64,000 bases of DNA, taken from positions 127,814 through 191,813 of the forward strand of contig NZ_JNWQ01000002.1 of NCBI RefSeq assembly GCF_000716875.1. The letters run 5' to 3'. Positions 8,788 through 19,200 of this stretch are shown piece after piece; within the stretch, counting starts at the first letter, position 1, and each line of letters starts with the position of its first letter. A program made the translations under genes and the position numbers. The notes under the pieces are model-generated. The model worked only from the letters and a program-made list of their open reading frames with translations. It searched no databases and was not told the origin of the DNA. Origin of the DNA: Streptomyces novaecaesareae (GTDB taxonomy: Bacteria > Actinomycetota > Actinomycetes > Streptomycetales > Streptomycetaceae).

Positions 8788-10203
8788 TCAGCCCTCGCGC
8801 TGGGTGGAGGCCGTCAGTGGGGCGAAGGTCTGCCGCAGGTCGACGACCGTGGTCGGACCCTTCACCCAGGCGAGCGGGGCGTGGTGCACCCGGACCCCGG
8901 TCGGCTCCTGGAGCAGGGCCTCGCCGGCCGCGTTCTGCGGCCACTCCACCGATCCGGTGGCGGTGCGGGCGGGGACGAGCCAGTAGTCCCCCCGGGTGTA
9001 CTCGCCGTCCGGCCGGAAGTACACCTGGACGCCGTCCTCCAGGTCGAGCCAGGCGCCCTCCTGGAGTTGCAGGGCGCCGCCGGCCAGCGGCAGGGCGTCC
9101 CGGCCACGGAGGGCCCGGTGGTCCCAGCGGCGCAGGAACGGGTGGCGCTCGGCCAGCCGCCCGACCCCCGGAACCGGCTCGGCGGACAGCCGTACCCGGC
9201 GGCCCGGCTGGTCGATCTCCTCCACCTGGAGCAGGTTCGCCGCCTCGTCCCGGCTGACGTACGCGCTGTCCGCGACCTCGACCCGGTCGCCGACCGAGAG
9301 GCCGAGCTTGTCGTCGTCGCCCAGCGTGCCCAGGGCGACCCAGACGCCCTCGATCGAGGCGATCGGGAGGACGACGGAGCCGTTCTCCCGGGACCACTTG
9401 AACGTGGCGCCGCCCTCGGCCGAGCCGCCGTGGTGGACCTCCACCCGGTACAGCTGGTTCTCCGGGCCCCGGTAGCCGGCCTGGGGATGCGCCAGGCACG
9501 GGTCCTCGCTCGCCCGCTCCGGTCGCCGGGCACGCGCGGCCAGCCAGGACGCGGGCCGCTCCTGCGTCTCGGCCCACTCGTCGAAGGCCTCCCGCACCCG
9601 GGACACCCCGCCGTCCGGCACGCTCAACTCCGAGGCGGGCAGGGCCAGTACCTGCCAGACGAGCTTGGCCCGGGCCGCCGTGTCGGGCATCGCCGCGCCG
9701 AGCGCGACCTCGCGGATCTCCGGGTCCTCCACGGCGGTGACGCTGCGCTCCCAGACCTTCAGGTAGACCAGGAACGGGAACTCGCCGGGCAACCGGTCGC
9801 CGGGGCGGTCCTGGTCCCGGTAGGCGTCCGGCTGTTCCCAGTACGTCCACCCGGCGGGCGCCTCCCGGGCGTCGACGCCCCAGATGCCGTCGTCGGGCAC
9901 GGCGGCGCCGGGCTCGGGCCGGTCGGCCTCGCACAGGATGCCGTCCACGTAGTACCGGCCGCCGCCGATGGTGAGGTCGTCCGCGTCGTGGTTGCCCGGC
10001 ACGTAGCCGATCGCGAATCCGGCCGCTCCGGCGGGCCCGCCGCGCCGGCCGATCAGGTCGGCGGCGAGCGTGCGCAGCTGGTACCGCTCGATCGCGGCCT
10101 GCTCGTTGGCATCGGCGTCGAGCTGGACCCGGCCCTGCTGGGTCAGTACCGCGGAGTAGTGCTTGCCGGGCCGGAAGGTCAGACGTGAGAAGTCTGCGTG
10201 CAC
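8788..10203 (-). CDS. DUF6519-type CIS-associated protein
   Basis: 471 residues, the last gene of the CIS string, 45 bases after the tail-protein stop. The start is read from ATG 10203 (MHADFSRLTFRPGKHYSAVL), and the opening FRPGKHYSAVLTQQGRVQ with LDADANEQ is characteristic of DUF6519 proteins that accompany contractile injection systems and phage tails in actinobacteria. The body is beta-rich with no signal peptide or membrane segment. Such proteins are thought to belong to the baseplate or its appendages; the exact role is unknown. The long C-terminal region (YTRGDYWLVPART, TVVDLRQTFAPL) is also typical. No catalytic motif seen. Confidence 0.75.
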   Translation of the reverse strand: MHADFSRLTFRPGKHYSAVLTQQGRVQLDADANEQAAIERYQLRTLAADLIGRRGGPAGAAGFAIGYVPGNHDADDLTIGGGRYYVDGILCEADRPEPGAAVPDDGIWGVDAREAPAGWTYWEQPDAYRDQDRPGDRLPGEFPFLVYLKVWERSVTAVEDPEIREVALGAAMPDTAARAKLVWQVLALPASELSVPDGGVSRVREAFDEWAETQERPASWLAARARRPERASEDPCLAHPQAGYRGPENQLYRVEVHHGGSAEGGATFKWSRENGSVVLPIASIEGVWVALGTLGDDDKLGLSVGDRVEVADSAYVSRDEAANLLQVEEIDQPGRRVRLSAEPVPGVGRLAERHPFLRRWDHRALRGRDALPLAGGALQLQEGAWLDLEDGVQVYFRPDGEYTRGDYWLVPARTATGSVEWPQNAAGEALLQEPTGVRVHHAPLAWVKGPTTVVDLRQTFAPLTASTQREG

Positions 10204-10248
10204 GGTTTCCCTTTCGAATTCATCAGAGCAGGCCAGGATCAGAGCGGG

Positions 10249-12468
10249 TCAGGAGACGAAGAAGAGGCCGGCGTCGGTGCCGGCCGGCGCGTACTCGGCC
10301 AGCCGCGCCCGCAGGTTGTCCTCGCGCTGGGGCTGGAACAGGTCGTGGAAGGCGCCGAGTTCGGAGCGGTCCTCGGCGCCGCGGGTGATCTCCGGCGCGC
10401 ATCCGGCGGCCGGCCGGCCGTAGCCGGGCGTGCCGTACCGGAGGCTGGTGAAGAGCGGGCGCACCCGTTGGGCTTCCGTCTCGCGCAGCCGGGCGGCCTG
10501 CGCCGGGTCCAGCTCGCCGCGCTCCACCAGCTCGGTCACCGCCGAGCGGACCTGGTCGGGCTGGCACTCGTACCGGCGGGGGGTGCGCGAGCCCGGGGGC
10601 ACGTAGCAGAACCGCAGGCAGCCGATCGAGCGGCGGGCCACCCGCATCCGCCCGGTGAAGACGCTGTCCTCGGCGATCCGTACGGCGTGGGTGTGCACCT
10701 CGCCGACCACCGTGGCGCGGTGCGCGTGCAGCACCGCGTAGGCGTGTTCGCAGTCGGGCCCGGACAGCGCCGGCTGCTCGGGCCCGGTGGCGTCCAGGAT
10801 GCTGTCGGCCAGGTGGATCTCCAGCGGTTCGGCGTCAACCTCGTCGCCGACGACGTGGATCGTGCCCAGGATGCTGCGCTCGATCCGGACACAGGCCGTG
10901 GTGTGGTCCAGCACCAGGCTGGGCTCCTGCGGCGAGTGCGGTTCGCAGTGCGGCTCCAGCGACCAGCCCGGCACCAGGGTGCAGTGCCGCAGGGTGACGG
11001 AGGCGAGCGGCCCGGTGACGTTGACCCCGCGACCGGTGATCAGCAGGCCGTCCAGGACGAGTCGCCCGCCCGCGCAGGTGCCGCGGACGTTGAGCGCGTC
11101 CGGTCGGTTGCTGTACCAGTCGAGCAGCCGGATCACCGGCCGGGTGCCCTCGGCGGCGCGCAGTTCGAGGCGGTCGTCGGCCTCCAGGTCGAAGTCCAGC
11201 TGCTCCTGGTAGGCGCCGCTGTGGGTGATCTCGATGACGGCGGAGCCGCCCGCGGTGCCGGCCTGCTGGTCGTCGCGCCACTGCTGGTAGGCGTCGTTGA
11301 TCCGCTCGTACGGCCGGCCGGGGCCGACCTGGTAGACCGTCCGGTGCCGGGCCTCCGGGCGGTCGCGCGGGTACTCGCCGCCGCCGGTGTCGTCGCCGAA
11401 CGCGTAGTGGTAGTCGACCCAGACGCCGCGGCGCGGGGCGGAGCGGGCGCCGAAGGCGATCCGGCCGAGCAGCGGGTCGACGGCCACCTGGCCGCGCTTG
11501 GGCCGGTACGTCCAGTCGGTCAGGTCGGCCACCACGATGTCGGCGGGCGGGATCGGCTCCTGGGCGCCGTCGCGCCAGATGGCGAAGCTCTTGCCGGGGC
11601 CGTAGTAGTCGGCCAGGCGCTCGGCCAGCTGCCTGCGCCGGATCGGGGCCGGCACGGTGTCGACGGTCGCGGGGTGCGCGGTCGACGGCTCCGGCTCGGG
11701 CCGGGTGACCAGCGGGGCGTCGTTGCCGAGGACCGAGAAGGTGAAGAGGTTCCTGGCCCGGTCGATGCAGTAGGCCGGTGCCCGGGTGACCGGGTACGGC
11801 TTCAGCCGCCAGACGTACAGGGCGACACCGGCCGGCGTGTAGCCGCCCTGGCGGCGGGGGGAGCCAGCCCGGCGGACGTCGACGGTGTGCGCCTGGGCGT
11901 CGAAGGGCCCGCCGAGCAGGTCCAGCACGGCGCCGCGCCGTACGTCGACCAGCCGGCCCCGGCTCAGCCGCTGCCGGTCGGCCGGCTCCTCGTCCGGGCG
12001 CAGCAGCCGCACCGGCTGGGTGCCGGCGAGCAGCCGGGAGAGTTCCACGGCCCGGGCCGGCCAGTCGGCGACCGAGGAGGACAGCTCCTCCAGCAGGGCG
12101 AGCGTGCCCTTGCGGCGGCGGTTGGCGACCGTGTTCGCGACGTCGTGGCGGGGCGCCAGCCGGGCGGCGAGCCGGTCGCGGGCCGCGGTCCGCTCCGGGG
12201 AGGCTTCGCCGTGCAGGCCGGTGGCGAGCACCTCCTCGTAGCCGGGCAGGATCCGGTAGCCGACCAGGTCGCCGAGGTAGGCGACGGCCCAGTCGGCGGC
12301 GGTCTCCACGAACCAGTCCTGGTAGCCCTGTTCGATGCCGTCGCGGACGACGTCGACCTGTTCGGCGATGACGGCCAGCAGGGCGCGCAGCGGCTCGCCC
12401 GCTTCGGCGTCCCGCAGCCGGTGCCACTGCGGCAGCAGCTCCAGCAGTCCGTCCGGGTCCCGAGTCAT
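10249..12468 (-). CDS. CIS tail/baseplate protein with beta-helix-like C-terminal half
   Basis: 739 residues from ATG 12468, which overlaps the preceding stop (ATGA). The N-terminal ~110 residues (LLELLPQWHRLRDAEAGEPL, then YQDWFVETAADWAVAYLGDL) resemble tail protein I/baseplate-wedge proteins of contractile tails. The region after about residue 390 (IEITHSGAYQEQLDFDL, RLVLDGLLITGRGVNVTG, SVTLRHCTLVPG) has the alternating beta-strand pattern of a parallel beta-helix, as in fibres and spikes. The last ~150 residues are Arg/Glu-rich. A fibre-like or outer baseplate role is inferred. Coupled to the genes on both sides. Confidence 0.7.
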   Translation of the reverse strand: MTRDPDGLLELLPQWHRLRDAEAGEPLRALLAVIAEQVDVVRDGIEQGYQDWFVETAADWAVAYLGDLVGYRILPGYEEVLATGLHGEASPERTAARDRLAARLAPRHDVANTVANRRRKGTLALLEELSSSVADWPARAVELSRLLAGTQPVRLLRPDEEPADRQRLSRGRLVDVRRGAVLDLLGGPFDAQAHTVDVRRAGSPRRQGGYTPAGVALYVWRLKPYPVTRAPAYCIDRARNLFTFSVLGNDAPLVTRPEPEPSTAHPATVDTVPAPIRRRQLAERLADYYGPGKSFAIWRDGAQEPIPPADIVVADLTDWTYRPKRGQVAVDPLLGRIAFGARSAPRRGVWVDYHYAFGDDTGGGEYPRDRPEARHRTVYQVGPGRPYERINDAYQQWRDDQQAGTAGGSAVIEITHSGAYQEQLDFDLEADDRLELRAAEGTRPVIRLLDWYSNRPDALNVRGTCAGGRLVLDGLLITGRGVNVTGPLASVTLRHCTLVPGWSLEPHCEPHSPQEPSLVLDHTTACVRIERSILGTIHVVGDEVDAEPLEIHLADSILDATGPEQPALSGPDCEHAYAVLHAHRATVVGEVHTHAVRIAEDSVFTGRMRVARRSIGCLRFCYVPPGSRTPRRYECQPDQVRSAVTELVERGELDPAQAARLRETEAQRVRPLFTSLRYGTPGYGRPAAGCAPEITRGAEDRSELGAFHDLFQPQREDNLRARLAEYAPAGTDAGLFFVS

Positions 12469-15400
12469 GCCCGGACCTCCTTGAGGATCAGTGTGTCGGG
12501 CAGATTCGGTGCCAGCATGGCGAGTTGGGCCGGGCGGATGCCGCGGAACACCGTCACCACGCGGCCGGCCGGCAGCGGGCGGGTGTCGGTGACGGCCGGG
12601 TTGAGGCGCAGCAGCTCCGCGACCGAGATGCCGTTGCGGGCGGCGATGTCGGTGAGCGTCTCGCCGGCGGCGTCCCGCACCCGGTAGCGCTGCTCGTCGA
12701 AGCGGGCGAGCCGGGCCGGGACCGTCGGCTGCGGCTGCGCGAGTTGGTCGGCCAGGTTCTCCAGGCCCTCCGGGGTGAGGCTGCCGGGCACTCCGGTGAA
12801 GGCGTCGACCTCCACCCAGTCCACGCCGGGAACGGCCTGGGCGGCGGCGAGCACCTCGGACAGGTGGGCGGGCTGGCCGAGTTGGCGTCCGGCGTAGCCG
12901 AGCCGGTCGAGCAGGGCGCGGCGCAGCGCCGGTTCGACGAGGTCCCAGGAGTGGTCCGGGGCGACCTTGACGCTCGCGGCGACGACCAGCAGGACGAGTT
13001 CGCGCAGCGCGACCTCGACCGGCAGCATCGGGTCGCCGTAGGTGGTGAGCGAGGAGTGCAGGGTGCGGATCAGGTCGGAGTCGGCGGTGAGCGGGATGTC
13101 GTTCACCCCGGCGACCGTGACGTGGACGAGCTCCCGCCTGCCGTCCGAGAGTTGGGTGGCACTGGCGCGCCCGATGCCGGCCCGGGAGCGGGTGAAGTCC
13201 TCGTAGTCGGGCACCGAGACCAGCCGGTCCAGGGCGGTGACGGCGAGCGGGATGTTGCGCCTGGCCAGGCCCGGTCCGTCCGGTCCGGCGCCGCCGGTGG
13301 CGGGCAGCGGGTTGACGACGGCGGAGACGCCGAGCGGACGGGTGGTGAGCTGGGTGATCCGGCCGGCGCCGACGTTGCCCGTCTCGCCGATGCCGATCCG
13401 GTAGCGGGCGCGGACGTTCTCCCGGCCGGTGGGCAGACGCGAACCGTGCACGCCGTCGCCGAAGGTGACGGTGGTGCGGCCGTCGGCGGCGGTTGCGGCG
13501 ACGTAGACCCGTTCGTCCGGGCCGCGCCCGGCGAGGCTGTCGACCTCGTGCCAGCGCACCCCGTCGACCCGGATCTCCAGGGTGCTCTGCGCTCCCCTGG
13601 GGGTGTCGGCGGCCAGCCAGGTGAGCGGCGACTGCCAGAGGGTGAACCGCTGACCGGGGACTCCCGCGTCGCCGCTGCCGATCGCCTCGTCGCGGGTGGC
13701 GCCCTGGGTGGCGCGGACCACGTTGCCGAGGACCTGGACGGTGTCGCGCCGGTAGCGGAAGGCGAGGCGGGCGCTGAGCGTGATCGTGGTGCGGACGGTG
13801 TCCCCGGGCAGGAGCGGGTCGACGCTCTGCTCGACGCCGGCGATCATGGCCAGTTCGGTGCCGCGGACCCCGGTGGTGTGCGGGAGGTCGGTCCGCTCGC
13901 CGCTGACCGCGATCCACCGGCCGGGGGTCAGCCCGTCGTAGAGCCGGGCGAGTTCGATCCGGTCGCCGTGGACGTCCTCGGTGACCGGCTCGTCGGCGAG
14001 CCGCAGCGACTCGCCGCGTGCGTAGACGGTGGCGTCCCGGATGTGCGAGAGCTGGGTGTCCTGGTCGTCCAACCACGGCTGCTGCAGGGAGAGTTCGGTC
14101 ACCTTCCCGGTGATGCCGAAGTCGGCGCGGGAGATCACGCGCACGTCCGTCACCCGGGTGATGACCTCGGCGAGGTCACGGCTGCCCGGAATGCCGCCGT
14201 CGAGGCCCTTGCGCGGGCGCTGGATCACCACCCAACTGCCGGGCGCGATCTGGTCGTACACGGCGTCGAGGGTGAGCACCGTGCCGGAGACCGGCTGCAG
14301 TTTGGTGGTGAAGACCACCTCGACGGCCGGCGCCGACTGGTCGGTGGCGGCGTAGCGGTGCACCCGGACGTTCAGCTCGCCGGACTCGCCGGTCTTCTCT
14401 TGGTCCGGGCCGAGCTGGTAGTCGAGCGCGGGGCCGGGCCCGCCGTCGACCTTCACGTGGATGCGGTTGTCGGCCTGCGGGCGGGACACGAAGACCGTGC
14501 GTTCGGGCAGCTTGGCCAGCAACTGGGCGCTGACGCCGGCCTCCGGGGCGGGCGCGGCGGCGGTCCGCAGGTGCGGCGGCGGTGGTGGCGGCTCGGTGGT
14601 GACCACCTTGACCTGGCCGGGCCCGAAGGGGAAGGTGTGGTCCCACGGCAGCGAGAAGCCGCTGTGCACCAGGCTGCCGGCCTCGACGTACGTGAAGTCG
14701 GCGGTCTTCGGGACGGTGCCGGTGTCGTCGAAGGTGATCCGGACGCTGACCAGCGTGCTGCCGGAGAGCGGCCAGTCCACGTAGCGGTCGATCCGGCCGT
14801 CGTTGCCGTAGACGGGCTTGAGCGGCGCGGTCGCGCCGAACGGCGTGGCGACCACCCGCATCGCCTGGATCTCGTGCACGGCGAGCGGCGCCGTCAGGTC
14901 GACCTGCCGCCAGGCGGGGTAGAGGCCGTCGCGCAGCCGGGGGTCGAGCGCGGACAGCAGTTGCGCGCCGAGGTCCGAGCCGGGCGCGAACAGGCGCTGC
15001 GGGTCGCGGGCGAGGTCCCGCGCACTGAGCGGGGGCCGGGCGGGGGCGGTGCGCAGCGCGGCCAGCAGCGAGCCGAGTCCGCGTACGGCCGGGTCGGCGG
15101 CCCCGGAGCCGGCGGGGTGGGGCTTGGGCTGGTCGGGGGCCTGCGGCGGCTCCAGCTGGTGGGCGCGGTCCTGCAGGCCGGTCAGTTCCTCGCCGAAGTG
15201 CCCGAACCAGTCCGCCACCGGCTGCTGGAACCGGGCCAGCTCGGCGGCCTCGGCCGCCTGGGCGATCACCGGGGTGAGTCGGTCGGCGAAGTCGGCCGGG
15301 GTGCTCAGCGGCCCGGACGGCCGGTCGAGGTCGTCGCGCAGCGGGGCGAGCACCTGGGTGTCGAAGTCCTGGATGATCCGGCTGTGGCCGGGCCGGGGGT

Positions 15401-16226
15401 TCGGGCTGCCCTCGGAAACGGTGATCCAGTCGGCGAGTTCGGCGCGCAGGTCCTTGAGGGTGCGCAGGTCCCGGGGCAGCCCGATCACCGTGACGTCGTT
15501 CTCGCGGTCGAGCCGTACCTCGGGCACCAGCCGCAGCATCCGGTGGACCGGGTCGGCGGCCTTGTCGGCGCTGAAGACGAACAGCAGCCGGTCACCGGGC
15601 TTGAGGTTGTTCGCGGTGCCGGCGGCGAAGAGCTCGGCGCGTCCGCCGGGGTTCAGCTGGCCGGGCGTCAGCTGGTACGGGCGGCGGCGCAGCACGGCCA
15701 GTTCGTTCCAGGCCGAGCGGGCGGCGAGGTCCTCGGCGGTCTCGAAGGACTGCGGGTCCTCGCCCGGGCCGGGGACGCTCTGGCTGCGGGCGCCGCGCGG
15801 AACGACCACGGTCGGGTCCTCGGCCGCCCGCGGGTCGTGGTCGAGCGAGTAGGCGAGGTAGGTGTCGGCGGCCACGCCGGGCCGGGGCCGGTGCCCGACC
15901 AGCCGGCCGAGCAGGGCGAGCGAGGTCTCCTCGGTGGCGGTGCGCAGGTAGCCCTCGTTGGCGATCCGTTCCGAGTAGAAGGTGAGCACGTCGGCGAGCA
16001 CGGCCCAGGCGTCCAGCAGCGCGATCGCCGGGTCGTCCGGGGTGCGGACGGTCAGGTCGCGCAGCGCCGGGTAGGCGGGGCCGGACAGCCGGGCGAGCAG
16101 ACTGTCGAGGAACTCGCCGTAGTGGCCGACCCGGTAGGCGATGGCGTCCAGCCCGGGCGGGTTGAACACCGGGGCCGGGGTCGCGGTGGCGGTGCCCGAG
16201 CAGCCGCAGGTGCACTGGCCGGTCAT
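12465..16226 (-). CDS. Giant baseplate-J-like CIS protein with C-terminal LysM
   Basis: 1253 residues from ATG 16226 (overlapping the upstream TGA by four bases). Starts with a Cys-rich MTGQCTCGCSG. The middle carries baseplate-J signatures: VTFGDGVHGSRLPTG, YRIGIGETGNVGAG and VVNPLPATGG, expected in the wedge that triggers sheath contraction. Very long N-terminal region (about 700 aa) before it. Near residues 1180-1230 there is a LysM-like module (GETLTDIAARNGISVAELLRLNP), possibly for peptidoglycan or inter-subunit contact. J-like proteins of ordinary phages are 300-500 aa; large versions are usual in actinobacterial CIS. Works with the following paralogous J-like protein (next upstream gene). 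Confidence 0.85.
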   Translation of the reverse strand: MTGQCTCGCSGTATATPAPVFNPPGLDAIAYRVGHYGEFLDSLLARLSGPAYPALRDLTVRTPDDPAIALLDAWAVLADVLTFYSERIANEGYLRTATEETSLALLGRLVGHRPRPGVAADTYLAYSLDHDPRAAEDPTVVVPRGARSQSVPGPGEDPQSFETAEDLAARSAWNELAVLRRRPYQLTPGQLNPGGRAELFAAGTANNLKPGDRLLFVFSADKAADPVHRMLRLVPEVRLDRENDVTVIGLPRDLRTLKDLRAELADWITVSEGSPNPRPGHSRIIQDFDTQVLAPLRDDLDRPSGPLSTPADFADRLTPVIAQAAEAAELARFQQPVADWFGHFGEELTGLQDRAHQLEPPQAPDQPKPHPAGSGAADPAVRGLGSLLAALRTAPARPPLSARDLARDPQRLFAPGSDLGAQLLSALDPRLRDGLYPAWRQVDLTAPLAVHEIQAMRVVATPFGATAPLKPVYGNDGRIDRYVDWPLSGSTLVSVRITFDDTGTVPKTADFTYVEAGSLVHSGFSLPWDHTFPFGPGQVKVVTTEPPPPPPHLRTAAAPAPEAGVSAQLLAKLPERTVFVSRPQADNRIHVKVDGGPGPALDYQLGPDQEKTGESGELNVRVHRYAATDQSAPAVEVVFTTKLQPVSGTVLTLDAVYDQIAPGSWVVIQRPRKGLDGGIPGSRDLAEVITRVTDVRVISRADFGITGKVTELSLQQPWLDDQDTQLSHIRDATVYARGESLRLADEPVTEDVHGDRIELARLYDGLTPGRWIAVSGERTDLPHTTGVRGTELAMIAGVEQSVDPLLPGDTVRTTITLSARLAFRYRRDTVQVLGNVVRATQGATRDEAIGSGDAGVPGQRFTLWQSPLTWLAADTPRGAQSTLEIRVDGVRWHEVDSLAGRGPDERVYVAATAADGRTTVTFGDGVHGSRLPTGRENVRARYRIGIGETGNVGAGRITQLTTRPLGVSAVVNPLPATGGAGPDGPGLARRNIPLAVTALDRLVSVPDYEDFTRSRAGIGRASATQLSDGRRELVHVTVAGVNDIPLTADSDLIRTLHSSLTTYGDPMLPVEVALRELVLLVVAASVKVAPDHSWDLVEPALRRALLDRLGYAGRQLGQPAHLSEVLAAAQAVPGVDWVEVDAFTGVPGSLTPEGLENLADQLAQPQPTVPARLARFDEQRYRVRDAAGETLTDIAARNGISVAELLRLNPAVTDTRPLPAGRVVTVFRGIRPAQLAMLAPNLPDTLILKEVRA

Positions 16227-19200
16227 CGGCCACCTCCGATCACGATCGAGAGTCGGCCGTTCTCCGGCCAGTCGGGGTCGTTGTCGCAACTGGCGATCTC
16301 CAGCGCGCCGAGCCTCAGCAGCCCGTCGGCCGGCTCGTCGTCGTCGCGCCCGAACTGCCGCCGCAGCCTGGTCACCTGGGCGCTGAGCACGCCCGGCACG
16401 GCGGCGGCCGCGGCCACCAGCCGGGAGACCCGTACCGGTTCGCCGAAGCCCAGCGCGTCCGGGTGGAAGAAGCCGAGGCGGCCGTCCGGCAGGGTGCGGT
16501 TGCCCAGCACCCGGCGCAACTCGGCGAGGACGTGGCCGCGTTGGTAGCCGGTGGCGGCGCAGATCCGCAGTTCGAGGTCGAGCGGCACCAGGAGGGCGGG
16601 GCGGACGACCAGGTCGTGACCGATCCGGCGGTACGCCTCCAGGCCGTGTCCGACCGCCTCCAGCAGGGCGGTGTCGGCCACGGCGTGTCCGAACGGCTCG
16701 ACGGCGACGTGCACTTCCTGCACGCTGCCGGTCCAGCGGAGTTCGGCCGCGGCCCGCCGGACGCCCGGCAGGGCGGCGGCCAGCTCCGCGTAGTCGGCGG
16801 CCGTGACGGCGCGCAGCCGGGTGCGGCTGAGGGCGAGCGGGGCGAGCTGCCTGACCTGGTCGAGCGGTTCGGGCTCGACACCGCCGGCCGCGGGCAGCGG
16901 GTTGCGGACCAGCAGCACCGCGTCCTGCGGCCGGGTGGCGGTGCTGCTCCGGTTCGAGCGGGGCGGCTGGTCCTGGCAGATCACCAGGTGGTTGATGGCC
17001 TCCGCGCCCACGTTGCCGGCCGTGCCGTTGCCGATGCGGTACGCGACCCGCAGCTCCGTGCCGGGCCCGGGCGGCAGGCCGTGGCGGCCGTCGCCGAAGC
17101 GCAGCGCGAGGCGCCCGTCGTCCTCCAGCTCGCCCACGAAGTGCCGGTCCCGCCGGCCGTCGGCGAGCAGGTCCCGGCGGGGCGTCCACTCCTGGCCCGC
17201 GATGCCGGCCCGGACTTCGGGCAGTGCGGCGCGCGGGTCCTGGACGGCGATGCCGGCCGCCGGGCCGGCCAGCACGGGGGAGTCGGGGTCGAGCCCGGCG
17301 GCGTACCGGGCGCCCCAGCTCTGCGCCACCTCCCAGACGGTGGGCTGCCGGAGCACCGCGCCGGAGCGGGCCCGCGCGGTGAGCACCTCCAGGCGGCGCA
17401 GCTTGCCGGCGAGCAGGTGGGTGCGGCGGGCCAGCAGCTCGCGCAGCCCGGCGGCGGGCCGGTCGGCGAGGTGCAGCTCCTGCACCACCTGGGCACCGAA
17501 GAGCAGGGTCAGTTCGGCGAGTTCGGCCCGGGAGAGGACGTGGCCGTCGCCCACCCGGTGCCACAGTTCCTCCAGCCGCAGCCGGACCCGCTCCGGAATG
17601 CCGGCGAGCAGGGCGGCCTGGCCGGCGCCGACGTGCGCCGGGTCCGGGTAGGCGGCCGCCTGGGTGACCGGCGCGTAGCGCAGCAGCGGGCGGAAGGGCT
17701 GCGGCAGGACGGGGTAGCGGCTCTGGTCGAGCAGCGTCTCCAGCGCGGCCGCCTGGGCGTCGGCCGTGGGCGGCTCGACCACGGCGCCCCGGCCGTCCTC
17801 GCCCTCCGCGTTCGCGCCGGGCGCGAGCTGGATGCCCAGCCCGGACCGGCGGACCGCCGCCTCGCCGAGCAGCGCGTACAGACCGCGGACCTGATCGGGG
17901 CCGAGCTGGCGGCCGGTGCGGGCCTGGTCGAGCAGTTCACGGATCGCCTCCGCCGCGGGGCTGCCCTCGGCGCGGTCCGCACAGCCGGATTCGCCCGGCC
18001 CGCAGGGCGGCACGCGGACCGGCTCCGGCGGTACCGCGAAGGTCTCCGGGGCGCCGCCGCAGAAGGTGAGCGAGCGGCCGTGGTCGACCAGGGCGACGTT
18101 GCCGCGGGCGATGCTCACGTCGTCGATCGGGCCGCAGTCGCTGCCGCCGTGCGTGGACAGGCAGACCGGGAAGGTGAGCGCGTCCTCCGGCGCCCAGGTG
18201 ACCTCGACGACGGGCTGCTCGTACAGTTCGTCGACCAGGTGGGTGACCGAGGTGAGCCGGACGGCCTGGCGGTGCGCGGGGTCGGCGTCGGCGGCCGCGC
18301 CGGTGCGCGGGCCGAGCACCTCCTCGATGATCAGCAGGTCGCCGGGGCGCAGCGCCAGGTGCCCGGTGCGGGCCTCCGGCTGGTCGGCCTCGTGCCGGTC
18401 GTCGCGCAGGGCGGCGGAGGTCGCCCCCCGGGGCAGGACGCAGTCCTGGTCGCCCCAGGTCCAGAACCGGATGGTGTTGTGCGCCGGATGCAGCACCAGG
18501 TCTGCCCCGCCGAGCGGCTCGAACACCTCGACGGCGGCGGTTCGGGCGAGCGTGTCCAGCTCCTCGTCCGGGATCACCGTGGACAGCTCCGGTCGCTCCT
18601 GCGGGCCGAGCCGGCTGACGTCGACGGCGGCGAAGCGGAAGGTTCCGGGCCGGAGGGTGAGGGGGCGGTCCGCCGTCAGGGCGACGAACGCCCGGGCGTT
18701 GCAGCCGTCGTGCACGGGGTAGTCGATCAGCCGGACGTGCCGGCGGACCGACACCCGGCGGCGGGCGGTGTCGAGGTACGCCTCGGTCGCCACCGCGTCC
18801 TGCTGGTAGGCGAGTCGGTCGGCGGTGTAGGCGAGCAGCTCGACCAGGGTGATGCCGAGGTCGGGCAGGTGCCGCTCGGTCCAGCCGGGGGTGGTGAGGC
18901 TCATCCGGTCCAGCACGAGCCGCCGCAGGCTCTCGTAGTCGCGGGCGGTGTAGTCGATGACCGGGGCCGGCCGGACGGCGGGCGGGCAGCTCTCCTCGGT
19001 GCGGCAGTCGTACGGGGAGGGGCAGTTCGCGCCGAAGGAGAACCCGGTGCTCGCGTACCTCGGGTCGAAGCCCGGGTACGGGCGGGTGCCGGGGCGGCCG
19101 TAGGCGTCCGGCTCGACCACGCTCAGCCGGTAGCGGGAGGTGTCGCCGGCCCGGTCCAGGGTGACGTGCATCCAGTCGTCCAGCTCCGGGTCGTCCGCGC

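Noticed and set aside
12525..16547. Long plus-strand open frame antisense to the J-like genes
   Set aside because: Arises from high-GC third-position bias; its translation is low-complexity Gly/Val/Arg-rich without motifs, while the minus strand encodes clear baseplate proteins.
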